Origin: Ehretia macrophylla
Taxonomy: Eukaryota; Streptophyta; Magnoliopsida; Boraginales; Ehretiaceae
DNA: 64,000 bases
Direction of reading: 5' to 3'
Assembly (NCBI GenBank): GCA_037974665.1
Contig: CM075783.1
Coordinates: 46,957,318-47,021,317 of the forward strand
The translations under genes were made by a program, and so were the position numbers. The notes under the pieces were generated by a model. That model made no database searches. It saw only the letters and a list, made by a program, of their open reading frames with translations, and had not been told where the DNA came from. Positions 10,786 through 22,023 of this stretch are shown here, one piece after another. Every line of letters begins with the position of its first letter. Position 1 is the first letter of the stretch.

Positions 10786-12494
10786 CATCATACCCCAACA
10801 CATCTACCAATCAAGTCTCCCAGGGCGGCATCCCTAGAGAGAATGGGAATAGGACACAAAGCTAAAGAAACACAACCCTGGCATCCCGAGACTGCCCAGA
10901 GAGGCTCATCACACACGCGCTTGACACTATGCAATGCAATACGAGATACAAACAATAAACGGGCGATAGCACGAAAGTGCGGATTAGTAGCAACAATTGG
11001 GATTTCAACCATTCATATTCCATAATAACAATAAGAAAAATAGCCAAACAAGCAATACTAGTTCAACACACAAAATCCACAAGAAATACTATTCAAGCTC
11101 TAACTTCCCAAGGCAATTACAAAAAAATGAGTTATGGGATTGGGAAACCGACTTCACTACCCTCACTTAGGCATACTAAGGCACGTTTCTATGCTATGAA
11201 ACCTCGTTTTCCCAACCGGACCCCGAAAGTCCACCTAGTACGTTTGAACTACAACCATGCTAACCGGAGACCCAATTAACGTCACAACAACGACAAAAGT
11301 GCTTCCTTCCACTCACAAGCCAAACCCCAACTCAAAACGAGCACAATCAACACTTGGTCAAATGGCCCCATTATATTTCAATGCTAATTTCTCAATTTTA
11401 TCAAAGTGGAACCTATTTTTATTGCACATTTAATCTTCGTAACATTAATAGCACCTAACAAAATCAAGAAAATGCAATTCGAATCCAAAATCCAAAAATT
11501 CAAGGGTTTACTATTCAAATTCACTATTCATGTTCTTCCCCAAATTAAATTTGTGTTTCTAGCCGTAAAAATCTCTAAATAACTATCAAACAATGCACTA
11601 CGTTCATCATAGAGGCTAATTCAAGCAATCATAAGCATTTAGACACAATATATTGCACATCTAAAAATTTGAAACATAAATCAAGATTTATAAAAAATGC
11701 ATAAAAGGCATGAAATCCCTCACAAGACAAGGTGTAGAAGCAAGAAAAATACTCATGGATGGCTCAAACATCTCCTAGTACCAGCTCAAGGATCAAATTT
11801 TGAAGATTGTTGAAGAAACTTTTCTCTCTTTTTCCTTGTTCTTGCTCACGGCAAAGGGGGAGGACTTGGGGGGAATTTGGAAATTTGTTTTGTTCTTTGT
11901 TTGCCTTGTTTAGCCTTTTAAAAAGATGACAAAGGGCACAATGGTCAAAAGGCAAGGTCAAAGCTCAATTAAAATGATCAATGTCCAAGTATTTGGTCTT
12001 TTTAGTTGGAAAATGCATCAAACAATTTGGATAACAATCAAAACATAAACTAAATACTAAAAATAGTCCTGAAAATACTATTCACTAAGGACTCAAAACA
12101 ATTCGATAACTCTCGTTTCCAATATGCAACGAACGAACGGTCGATGAACGATTGCTATAAAAATAATAAGTAATGATAGAAAAATATAATTTTTGAAAAG
12201 TAAAATAGTTTAAAATTCACTCCGGGCTCGGAGCCACTTTTCCATGTAGTTGAAAACCGAGTAATTAAGTGCAACAAAATGAAACCGAGTAATAAAAATA
12301 ATCAAAACAGTTAATATTCATTTAAAATAATTAATTCAGATATCATTTGAATAGTTTTTGAAGAAATATAAAATTAATACTATTAATGAATGTTTAACTA
12401 AAAATAAACACGAAATTCAATGCTACTATTTAAGATGACACTTAATTAAATGAAATTAGATGCTATTAATATATGTCGGGTTTGGGGTACCACA
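10786..12494 (-). mobile_element. LTR G, partial minus-strand LTR related to that of element F
   Basis: On the minus strand the LTR starts TGTGGTACCCCAAACCC at 12494. It parallels the F LTR, including the block GGGAATAGGACACA..CCTGGCA.CCCGAG.CT..CCAGAGAGGCTCATCA (10840-10912 here, 53200-53270 in F). About 800 bases of the LTR's 3' side are missing at the H junction near 10785. Short frames in this stretch are not genes. Confidence 0.7.
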
Positions 12495-14583
12495 CAAGGT
12501 CTATTCAAAGTTTGACTTAAGGCAGGGCTATTATCAACTCTGTATCAAGTAGGAGGATGTGCGTAAGTCAGCCTTTAGAACGAGGTACGAGCATTATGAG
12601 TTTGTTGTGATGTCATTTAGACTAACCAATGCCCCTGCCGCTTTTATGGACTTGATTCACAAGGTGTTTCAACCGTATTTGGACCAGTTTGTAGTGATCT
12701 TCATAGGTGATATCTTGGTGTATTCGATGACCGAGGAAGAACATGAGAGGCATTTGCATTTGGTGTTGTAGAAGCTGAAGGAACATCAGTTGTTTGTCAA
12801 GTTCAGCAAATGTGAGTTATGGCTCAAACAAGTGGTGTTCTTGGGTCATATAATATCTCAAGAAGGAATTGCAGTGGACCTATCCAAGATTGATGTTGTG
12901 CAATCGTGGAAGAAGCTGGAGAATGTCACTGAAGTGTGTAGTTTTCTCAGTTTGGCAGGTTACTACCGAAGGTTTGTCAAGGATTTTTCAAAGCTTGCAG
13001 GGCTACTCAAAAAGCTCACACGGAGGAAGATTAAATTTTAGTGGAATGATAAATGTGAAGACAACTTCCAGGAGTTGAAGAGGAGATTGACGACTGCCCC
13101 TTTGTTGGTATTGCCCGAGGGAAGTTAAGGGTTTGTTATCTATCGTGATGCCTCGAAGGAAGGATTGGTATGTGTTTTGATGCAAAACAATAAGATCATA
13201 GCCTATGCATCACGGAAGCTGAAGCCTTATGAGGTGAATTATCCTACGCATGATTTGGAGTTGGTAGCTATTGTGTTTGCCTTGAAGAAATGGAGGCATT
13301 ACTTGTACGGAAGTAAGTTTGAGATATTCACCGATCATAAGAGTTTGAGATATCTCTTCTCTCAAAAGGAGTTGAACATGCGGCAAATGAGGTGAATGGA
13401 ACTTTTGGATGACTACAATTGTACCATAAATTAGGTGCCTGGAAAGGCAAATGTTGTGGTTGATGCATTGAGTCGGAATGCAAGTTTGGCAAGGTTGGAG
13501 ATCAAAGAACTTACCTTGTTGTCTCAGATCCGGGAGTATCAAAAGCAAGATCCTCAACTTCTAAAGATAAAGGACGGTAATCCGGATTTCAAGTTGCATG
13601 AAGATGGATTGTGGAGGTTCAATAACCGGATTTGTGTGCCAAATAATCCGGAGTTGAGAAAGAAGGTACTTGGGGAAGCTCATCATTCTAGGTACACCAT
13701 TCACCCGGGAGGTACAAAGATGTATCGAGACTTAAAGAAACACTATTAGTGGAACAACACGAAATGAGAGATTGCGGAGTCTGTGTCTCAGTGCTTAACA
13801 TGTCAATGGGTGAAGGCAGAACATCAAAGACCTGTAGGGCTTCAACAGCCTTTGGAGATTCCGCAATGGAAATAGGAGTATGTGATCATGGACTTTGTTA
13901 TGGAGTTACTGAGGTCTCCTCAGAGGAATGATGCAATTTGGGTCGTTGTGGATAGATTGACGAAGATAGCTCATGTCATTGCGACGAACAAGATAGATAA
14001 CCACAAGAAATTAGCAGAAATGTATGTGGCTAACATTGTGAAGTTACATGGGGTGCCAGCTAGAATCATGTCTGATAGAGATCCAAGGTTCACATCTCAA
14101 TTTTGGCAGAAGTTGTAGGAAGCCTTGGGAATGAAATTGAAATTTAGTACAGCGTACCACCCTCAGACTGATGGGCAATCGGAGAGAACCATCCAGATTT
14201 TGGAAGACATGTTGAGGGCGTGTGTATTGGATTTTAGAGATTCATGGGAAAATCATTTACCTTTGGCTGAATTTTCTTATAATAACAGTTTTCAAGCAAC
14301 AATTGGCATGGCACTGTACGAGGCTCTTAATGGGCGAAAGTATAGGTCACCCTTGATTGGGACGAGGTCAGTGAGACGAAGACGGATGACCCTACATTAT
14401 TGCTAGAGTTGATAGAGAAGATTGAAAAGGTTTAATTGATTAGGAAGAGAATGCTAATGGCACAAAGTAGACGAAAGAGCTATGCCGATAAGCGGAGGTG
14501 AGACTTAGAATTTGTGGTTGATGATCGAGTGTTCTTGAAGTTGTCACCCCAAAGAGGATTGATCATACATGGGAAAGGAGGGA
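12495..14583 (+). pseudogene. pol remnant E: RT, RNase H and integrase
   Basis: Opens in mid-RT at a counterpart of [15 protein letters not shown] (12499 on). It continues with [23 protein letters not shown], an active-site motif changed from FIDD to FIGD (about 12700-12712), RNase H with [19 protein letters not shown] and [10 protein letters not shown] (13200-13370), the integrase zinc-binding region ([18 protein letters not shown], 13680-13740) and the catalytic core with [12 protein letters not shown] and [14 protein letters not shown] (14070-14190). It ends at HGKGG where D's LTR inserts at 14584. Stops and frame changes occur throughout. It is close to element D in protein sequence. The gag and protease are missing. 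Confidence 0.9.
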
Positions 14584-14969
14584 TGTCATGCCCCGGCCCC
14601 GTTCCATCGCTAGGCTAAGGCCAGAATGCGACGTTCGTAACCAATAAACCTGTAAACCAATAATCTAACAACTTATACACCCATTCATGATCCATAAAAG
14701 TTCAAAAGTCTATCAATTACATCGGCCTTACGGGTTAACCACAATCTGTTACACATATATAAGACCTCGATCCACATGTTCAATCATAAAGACTAGCCAA
14801 ATATATACAAGACTTCGATTCACCAGTTCAATCATAAAGACTAGCCAACTATCAAGTATCTAGGTCTCAAAAGAATAGAAATAAAAAACTTAGTTACATA
14901 TAGTTGTCCAAAAGAATATTACATATATAATGTTGTCCTAATAGTTTTTGAATTCAATTAACAAGCAAG

Positions 14970-15053
14970 CTAATCATAATAAGCAGAAATCATTCTCGTC
15001 AACCAAGGTTCTCCATCATCAACTTGAGGGGCATGTTCGGGCACTACCTCACC
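14970..15053 (-). CDS. Acidic micro-ORF in LTR D
   Basis: Directly after an acceptor-like ATACAG|G the minus-strand frame reads GEVVPEHAPQVDDGEPWL and a short tail to a stop (28 codons). It is not clearly homologous to the VDESY type of LTRs A/C, but has the same position, small size and acidic, proline-containing composition. Translation is unproven. Confidence 0.3.
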   Translation of the reverse strand, partial: GEVVPEHAPQVDDGEPWLTRMISAYYD

Positions 15054-15826
15054 TGTATTTGATCAAAAGAGGGGTAAGCTAATCATGCATATAGCTCAAT
15101 GAGGATGGAATAGGAAGGGTTTTCACAAGGTTTCATATTTTCAAAATCAGTTGATGAAACATGCAATGCACATATGAATATACAAGCAAGAAACAAGTTA
15201 CACATTCGAGATTCGATAACAGTTAAATACCCTAACTCTTCCAAGATATCACTAGATCCCGAGCCGAATGAGGATCAGTGGGTCCTAGCAAGAGCAGGAA
15301 ACAATACTTTGAGGGTCGAGATATACCGGCAAACCCGTCACTGCCCAGAGGTCCCGTCACTTCCCCAATCAATGATGGTTATAACCGCCGCGCACAAGCA
15401 ATTCAAATTCATTTGCAATTAAAGTATAAAAGGAGGAGTTACTCCTCTAACAACACGTGTCAATTGTTACTGCTCAACCACATGTTAACACTGAACTAAA
15501 GACTAAAGGTTAAACAACCATGGCTTAACAACATGATAGTTAACTTAATAACATGATAGACAACAGTAGATGGCAAATAAATAAGGTAGATAGCACTAGA
15601 TATCATAATTATCAACAGATAGAATAGATAGAAGCAATAGCAAACCTATTAAGGCAACAGACAAGTTAAGACATGATAACTAAAGCAATTCATGAGTCAA
15701 AGGCCGAAAGAGGCTTAACATAAACAAGCAGAGGGGTTCGGATGAGGATAACTGGATAAGGCCTCATTCGGGTCCTTCATCCGGCCCACAGCTTCACAAC
15801 CAGATGAGGCCTCATCTGATCCTCAT

Positions 15827-15849
15827 CCGGTGCCAAAATGTGGCACCGG
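15827..15849. other. Perfect 8-bp stem-loop in LTR D within a CATCCGG-rich block
   Basis: CCGGTGCC and GGCACCGG are separated by 7 bases. The surrounding 15730-15930 is unusually GC-rich for this LTR and carries many CTCATCCG/GGATGAGG copies in both directions, absent from the A/B/C LTRs. Confidence 0.7.
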
Positions 15850-16694
15850 ACAAGGGTGACCGGGTGAGGTTCCATCCGATTCCTCATCCTGTCCCCATGG
15901 GTGCCATTGGATGAGGCTAAGCCTCGTCCGATGGTTTTGACATTCTGAACTTTGCATACAAACTTGCAAACCTTTTTACTATTCAATCTTCTATTCAAGA
16001 GATTTTGTTAGACCTTGTTAGACAGCTCTGTTACATTTATTCAACATATATACCAAGCAATTTCTTAGAAACCCTTCAGAATAAACTCAACTCAACTTAA
16101 CTCCTATCAACTCAACAAGCACATAAACACTTGATTCACAGCGTATGATCTTTTTAAAACTTTTAGAAAACATCCCTCGCCTTAGTATAAGAAATGAGAA
16201 ATCCTAGTAGAAGAAAGATGACCCTGCAGCTAGGAAATGCGAGAATGAAAATGTCTAAATCTCTGTTCTCCTTCTTCTTCCTTTATTCTTTTCTATCTTA
16301 TCTCTTCTAGCTCAGCTACGTAAATGAGTATAAAGTATATATGATCGTGTGTTGTGTGTCTAGGCTTTGTTATATAAGATATTTTGCTAAATTGTCCAAA
16401 TGACTAGAGTGCCCCCAACTAAAAGCCTATTTTTTTGCCTGCCATGTTGTCCTATTCTCAGTGCTCTAGTTCTAATTTAATTATTGTAGTTATCTAGTAT
16501 TTGTATCAGAGTCTAATTATACACGCATCCTCTAGAGTACTCAAATGCACATTAAACAATAAAATACATGTAAATCGAGATAAACTCACATAGACCAATA
16601 TAAAAGCATATAAAAAAAAGTAAATGCAAGTAAAATGATCTTATTATGCAAGATATGAGTTATATGCACATGTGGTCTCGGGCCGGGCTTCACA

Positions 16695-18145
16695 TCCTCC
16701 CCTCCTTAAAGAATTGTGTCCTCGTAATCTCCTTTTTAACTTGCAAACAAAAACGGATACCATTACTTCATCTGATCACGTCGTATCCTCAACCCTATGG
16801 TGATCCCAAATTACTTTCACCATCAGAATACTCTTGTTGCGCAACTCCTGATCTTGCTCATCTAGAATCCGCACAGGGCTCTCCTTATAGGACAAATTCT
16901 CCTAAAGTTCTAGCGGTTCCAGTTCCAGTACATGAGAGGGGTCAGGATGATATTTCCTCAACATTGACACATGGAATACATTGTGAATATTGGAGAGATT
17001 TGGTGGTAGATCCAGCCGATATGCCAACTTGTCGATTAGATCCACAACTTCAAATGGCCCTACATACCTCGGGCTTAGCTTTCCTCCTTTTCCATGCCTG
17101 ATCAATCCTCTTCGGGGAGACAACTTCAAGAACACTCGATCACCAACCGCAAATTCTAAGTCTCGCCTCCTTTTATCAGCATAACTTTTTTGTCTACTTT
17201 GGGCTGTGAGCATTCTCTTCCTAATCAATTGGACCTTCTAAATCTTCTCTATTAACTCCGGCAATAAGGTAGGATCAATTGTCTTCATCTCACCGACTTC
17301 ATCCCAATACAATGACGACCTATACTTTTGTCCATATAGAGCCTCGTATGGTGCCATGCCAATTGTTGCCTGATAACTATTGTTATAAACAATTTTTTCC
17401 AAAGACAAATATTTCTCCCACGTACCTCCAAAATCCAATACACATGCCCTCAACATGTCATCCAAAATTTCGATGGTCCTTTTCGATTGCCCATAAATCT
17501 GTGGGTGATATGCTGTACTGAGTTTCAACTTCGTCCCCAAGCTTCCTGCAATTTTTACTAGAACTGAGATGTAAATCTTGGATCTCTATCAGACACAATG
17601 CTAGTTGGCACTCCATGTAACTTGACAATATTAGCCACATACAATTCGGCTAATTTCTTTACACTATCTGTCTTGTTCATTGCAATGAATTGAGTGGTCT
17701 TCGTTAGTCTATCCACAATGACCCAAACTGCATCATTTCCCTGAGGAGACCTCGGTAACACCATGATGAAATCCATGGTCACATGCTCCTATTTCCATTG
17801 CAGTATCTCCAAAGGCTGTAGGAGTCCTGCAAGTCTTTGATATTCTGCCTTCACCTGTTGACATGTTAGGCATTGAGACACAAACTCTTCAATTTCCCGC
17901 TTCATGTTGTTCTACCGATAGTATTGCTTTAGGTCTCGATACATCTCGGTACCTCCTGGGTGAATAGTGTACCTAGAATGGTGAGCTTCTTCAAGTATCT
18001 CCTTTCTCAACTCTAGATCATTTCGTACACAAATCCGATTCTTGAACTTCCACAACCCATCTTCATGCAACTTGAAATCCGGATGACCAAATTTTATCTT
18101 AGTTGAGGATCTTGCTATTGAAAATCCTAGATCTGAGACAACAAG
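16695..18145 (-). pseudogene. Element D integrase and chromovirus C-terminal region, second part
   Basis: The minus strand continues the D pol frame interrupted by element C. It shows LLSQI followed by a decayed linker, an integrase zinc-binding region (18000-17860), core motifs MDFIMVLPRSPQGNDAVW (17782 on), [11 protein letters not shown] (17600-17560) and YHPQIYGQSKRTIEIL (17520 on), then [15 protein letters not shown] and the GPY/F-type KLSPRYVGPFEVVDL (17080-17030), ending near DPSHVLELEPLEL (16902). The chromodomain is not readable in one frame before the purine tract at 16695-16710. Stops are frequent, including Glu to Lys in the SER triad position. Not functional. Confidence 0.85.
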
Positions 18146-18914
18146 TGTGAAACCCTACTTTTCTATCTTATCTCGATTTGCGTGCGTTACTTCGTTTTGC
18201 ATGAATTGACCTGTTTATGTGCTATATGACTTAGAATATGTTAAATATGTGATTAATACTCCTAATACATGCTAAGTGTGCATTCATGAAAGTTTAATAA
18301 AAAACGGAATCAGAAATTTTATTGCTGTTTTGGTGAATAGTATTTTTGAATACCTGTCGGCTAAAATTTTTACAGGGGTGTTTTAAACGCTTTAAAACCT
18401 AGTCCTCGGGTATTAATAGACCCGTGTTTGATTAAAATGGATTTGGAATGGGCTTTGGAATTTTAAAGATTTTTACACTTTCTTTTGCAAGAAAACGAGT
18501 TTTAAGCCAATTCGGGTGAAACTATTTTAATGTAACACTCTTTGTCACCTAAAATATAAAGTCTAGAATTAATTTAGGTGTTAATTTAATAGTTGAGCAA
18601 GAAATAGTCAATAAAATGAATTAAAAGACTAGAAAATAGAATTAAATGACTAATAAAACTAACATTGACCATTTTTAATATGTTTGACCTTTACTTATAT
18701 GCATCAACACACAATTGAAAAAACACAAAACACACTCAAAACACACACAAGGTGGCCGAAACTCCATGGCTTGTTTGTGAGCTTTTACAACATTTTTTTC
18801 AAGCAAATTTTTCATTAAAAGTTGCAATTCAAGGCCAATTTCCATCAACCAAGGCTTGATTCCACCTCTTGAGCATCCATTGAGCATCTTTGTAGCTTCA
18901 AAACACATCAAAGG

Positions 18915-20073
18915 TGAGAGAAAAATTCTAGATCTCAAAAGTCATTTTTTTATGTTTTTGCATATAATTGATTATTGAATCGTTAGAATGTTAATTTGAA
19001 GTTATATTAATGCTCAATGCATGCTAAGGATCGATTATATGTATTCTTGTAAGATTTGAACCGTTGTAGCATAAAATTTTATTTTCGCGTATTTAAAGTT
19101 AATAGATTGGCCATTTGTTGATTATTTTGAGTTGTAGTGGTTGGAATCGATTGCTGTCGATTTCTAAAAATTTGTTAATTACGTGGTAGCGCCGTTATAA
19201 TGCCGAATCTTCGATTGCGATGTTGGTGTGAAAATCCAGAAATTTCAGCCTAGATGCATTGAGGTTTTAGGGTTGTTGGGCTTGATTTTGATGTGTCTTG
19301 GTTGGTTTCCGAGAGTGCTAATGTAGTTGATTGAATGGGTGAGTGATAGAAACTGATTTGGAGTTGTTTGGATTAGTAGAATGTAGGATATGATTATTTG
19401 AAGGTTAAGTGGCTTTTCTTTAAAATATTGAGTTATGCCTTTAGATGATTGGGTGGTGTTTGAGTGATTGAATTATGAGTTGTTAATTGTTAGATTAGGG
19501 TTTGATTGTGTGTTTAATGCATGTTAAGTTGGATCGCCTACTTTGTCATCTAACTTAGTTGTTTTGTGGTTTAATTGATTATTTGATATTATATTGATGA
19601 AAAGATGATTATTGATTGATTATTGATGAACCGGGAGATAGTCAACGGAAAAGGTTGTCTTCCTGTGATGTGATGTTTATTATTATTGCTGAGTCTTGGT
19701 ATGTGTGTGCCACTTCTCGGGCAGCGTCGGGCTGTCGGGTTGATAACGACATGACTACCAGAGGCTACCCCCAGCTCGCATGATGGAGGTGTCATGGAGG
19801 GAGGGGCTAGTGAGGTACCTCAGGTGCGTGAGTAATGGGGAGTTATAAGAGGAACGGTTGAGATCGTGATGGCATTTGGAGTTACACCAACTAGAGTATC
19901 CTTTATTGATTGGTCATTATAGTTATATGTTTATATTGTTATTGATGTTTTATTGTGTGTTTACTGCTCAAAGGATCATTTCCAAAGAGTATAGTAAATA
20001 CTGTTAGAGATCTATTGGATCCTCACTGAGCTTGTTTTATATAAGCTCACTCTCTATTATTGCATGCATGCAG
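18915..20073 (+). other. Putative leader intron in the C 5' LTR
   Basis: AAAG|GTGAGAG at the left edge and GCATGCAG|GTGTTAC at the right edge enclose 1,159 bases. The equivalents are 1,150 bases in the C 3' LTR (46203-47352), 1,164 in each A LTR and about 1,128 in D. The donor context is conserved across families. No RNA evidence is available. Confidence 0.4.
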
Positions 20074-20165
20074 GTGTTACTGATTCTGATTACGGGTACG
20101 TGCCTCTTGAAGGGGAAAATGTGCCTTTCGTGGATGAGTCTTATGCACAGGAGTCATTGCCATGA
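20064..20165 (+). CDS. Acidic micro-ORF in the C 5' LTR
   Basis: 33 codons plus stop, starting ATG CAT GCA, with GVTDSDYGYVPLEGENVP and FVDESY in order and ending SLP-stop. The 3' LTR copy (47343-47435) ends early with a TGA two codons after YVQ. Core residues are shared with LTRs A, L, M and O. The ATG lies only 26 bases after TATATAAG, so if that box drives transcription the ATG may precede the RNA start. Alternatively the frame begins in a spliced exon. Confidence 0.45.
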   Translation: MHAGVTDSDYGYVPLEGENVPFVDESYAQESLP

Positions 20166-20541
20166 GATTGTTTGTAGTTGAAGTATTATGATGTATTATA
20201 AACCTACTTTAACTTAAAGACTTATGTATAATGGTTTAGTAGTCTTCTTTTGATCATATTTAGATTGCTAGTTGGTTTATAATCTATTTTGATATGTATG
20301 TATAGTTTATGTATTATGTTGGAACGAAGGCATATAACTAAGAATGATTATTGTATAATATGGTTATGCTGTATGGTGTTAACTTAATTGAGGAGTTAAT
20401 TGTTGAATGGTTGAGGGGTTTGGTTGTATGATATTCTGAGAGGTTGGTTTAGAGCCTCGGTGTCTTAATTACTATCGTTATACTGCCAAAATTCCGTTGC
20501 GTCCTGACTGATTGTAGGTGGGGTCGAGTTGGGGCGTGACA

Positions 20542-20833
20542 TTTAAGTGGTATTAGAGCACATGTTAGCTGTCAGCCGGGGTATTCTCGGAATGTGGGTA
20601 ATGGTCTTAACATGAAAGTATGTATGAAACGAAAGAAAAGTAAACCATGTGTTAATATGATTAAATGATTAAGTGATTATGTGATTTAGTGCTTATGTGA
20701 TTATGTGATCAATTTGTTTATGTGATTGATACTTAAGTGATTTATGTGTTTATGTGAATTGTTGTTTATTTGCTAATAATTGTCGATAGCATGTTTACGT
20801 GCTATAACCTGTGCTAACTCTTTGATTAGTAGA
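20542..20833 (+). other. Leader of element C: primer-binding site and TTATGTG-rich stretch
   Basis: Primer-binding site TGGTATTAGAGC at 20548-20559, followed by the conserved GTCAGCCGGGGTATTCTCGGAATGTGGGTAATGG-like block and a run rich in TTATGTG and TAAGTGAT units (20660-20790). No gene. Confidence 0.8.
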
Positions 20834-22023
20834 ATGACTGGTAGACCGAGAACGAGAGGTAGGCCCGAAGCAGTTGACGAGGTTCCGGGAAATGTGGTAC
20901 CAGGCTGAAAAGGGGACAATGATTGTTTCGGTGCAGCTATGGATAGGATAGCTGAGGTTATGGCCGGTCAGGCACAGTTGCTAGCAGGGCAGGCTGCCCA
21001 AGCTCAGACTTTGGCACAGTTACCGAACGTACAGGGTGGATACCACGGGCGTGCTACACTGAAGTAGTTCTTAGGGTACTATCCACCGAGGTTTCAGGGG
21101 GAACTAGATGATCGGAAAGCCGAGGCATGGATTAGTAAAGTGGAGAAAATATTTGACCCTATGGATTATACTGATGAAAGAAAGGTCACCTTTGCCGTTT
21201 ATTTGTTTGATGATGAGGCAGAGGAGTGGTGGCACACGGTGAAATCTAGTTGGGTGACCCAGGGTATTCCGTATGTCTGGGATACCTTTCTGGGAGCTTT
21301 CCAGGCGAAGTATGTCCCGAGGATTGCACGGGAGAGGAGAGAGGCCGAGTTTCGATCCTTAGTTCAGGCAGATGCTTTAGCGGCACAGTATGAGGCTACT
21401 TTTACTAGGTTGTCCCGGTATGCACCGGAGTTTGTGGCTGATGAGGAGCATAAGACTCGTAGGTTTGTGTTGGGTTTGAGGCCCGAGATTCAGGATGTGA
21501 TGGCCCTGAATCAGTATAATATACTTACTGAGGCCTTTAATGCAGCTTCTAGGTTAGAGAAGAGAAAGGGGGAACAGATTGTGTCTAGTCAGCCTAGAAA
21601 AAGGCCCTTTCAGCCGCAGGGTCAACAGGGCATGTATAGGCCTCCAGTACATCAGGGTATGTACAGGCCGCTAGCTCAGCAGGGTTCTTTCAGGCCACAG
21701 GGTCAGTAGAGTTATTATCGGCCACAGTTTCAGTAGGGGTCATATCAGGTTCAGTCTCAGTTTAGGCCGGCCTAGTCTCAGGGTCATTATAGGCCTAGTG
21801 TTGTGAGACTTCAGCAGCAGGCTGGTACAACTGCTTCTTCAGCTTTTGGTTCTTCTAGGGGCAGTGTTAGTGCATTATCACCGCAGTGTACTTACTGCAA
21901 GCGCCAGGGCCATGTGGAGGCCGACTGCAGGGTGAAGACATGGGCGTGTTTGGGTTGTAGTAGCAATCAGCATAGGGCGAGGGATTGCCCTAGATATCAG
22001 AGGACTGAGGGTTGGGCAGCGAC
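20834..22023 (+). pseudogene. gag of element C, up to the B insertion
   Basis: ATG at 20834 ([12 protein letters not shown]), then in-frame stops at 20906 and 21065. The capsid core is open at 21140-21709 ([43 protein letters not shown]), followed by a repeated YRP/Q-rich linker with three more stops. Two CCHC knuckles follow at about 21890-21990 (CTYCKRQGHVEADC and CLGCSSNQHRARDC). The frame is interrupted by element B after GWAAT. Protein similarity to A is high, so A and C are sister families. Non-functional because of the stops. Confidence 0.9.

Larger units (their letters stand above)
14584..16694 (-). mobile_element. 3' LTR of element D (minus strand)
   Basis: On the minus strand it starts TGTGAAGCCCGGCCCGAGACC at 16694, right after the purine-rich AAGGAGGGGAGGA, and ends GGGGCCGGGGCATGACA at 14584. 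It is 2,111 bp long. Internal landmarks on the minus strand: TATATAAC box at 16376-16369, donor-like AAG|GCGAGG at 16180, GC-rich box at about 15370-15240, hairpin at 15098-15075, ATACAG|GTGAGG at 15054/15053, and the acidic frame at 15053-14970. D interrupts the integrase of E. Confidence 0.85.
18146..20541 (+). mobile_element. 5' LTR of element C
   Basis: 2,396 bp, TGTGAAACCC...GTGACA. Landmarks: TTATAT-like box near 18695, CACACA leader, donor-like AAAG|GTGAGAG at 18915, GC-rich box 19700-19815, hairpin TGAGCTT...AAGCTCA at 20027-20049 with TATATAAG at 20038-20045 in its loop side, acceptor-like GCATGCAG ending at 20073, and the micro-ORF at 20064-20165. The downstream primer site at 20548-20559 reads TGGTATTAGAGC, one base off the standard. 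Confidence 0.95.

Noticed and set aside
20038-20045. TATATAAG as the sole core promoter with a start site near GCATGCATGC
   Set aside because: It is present in A, C, L, M and O but not in R, I, N, D or F at that place, whereas the surrounding hairpin is shared. It stays possible for the A/C family, so I did not make it the main promoter call.
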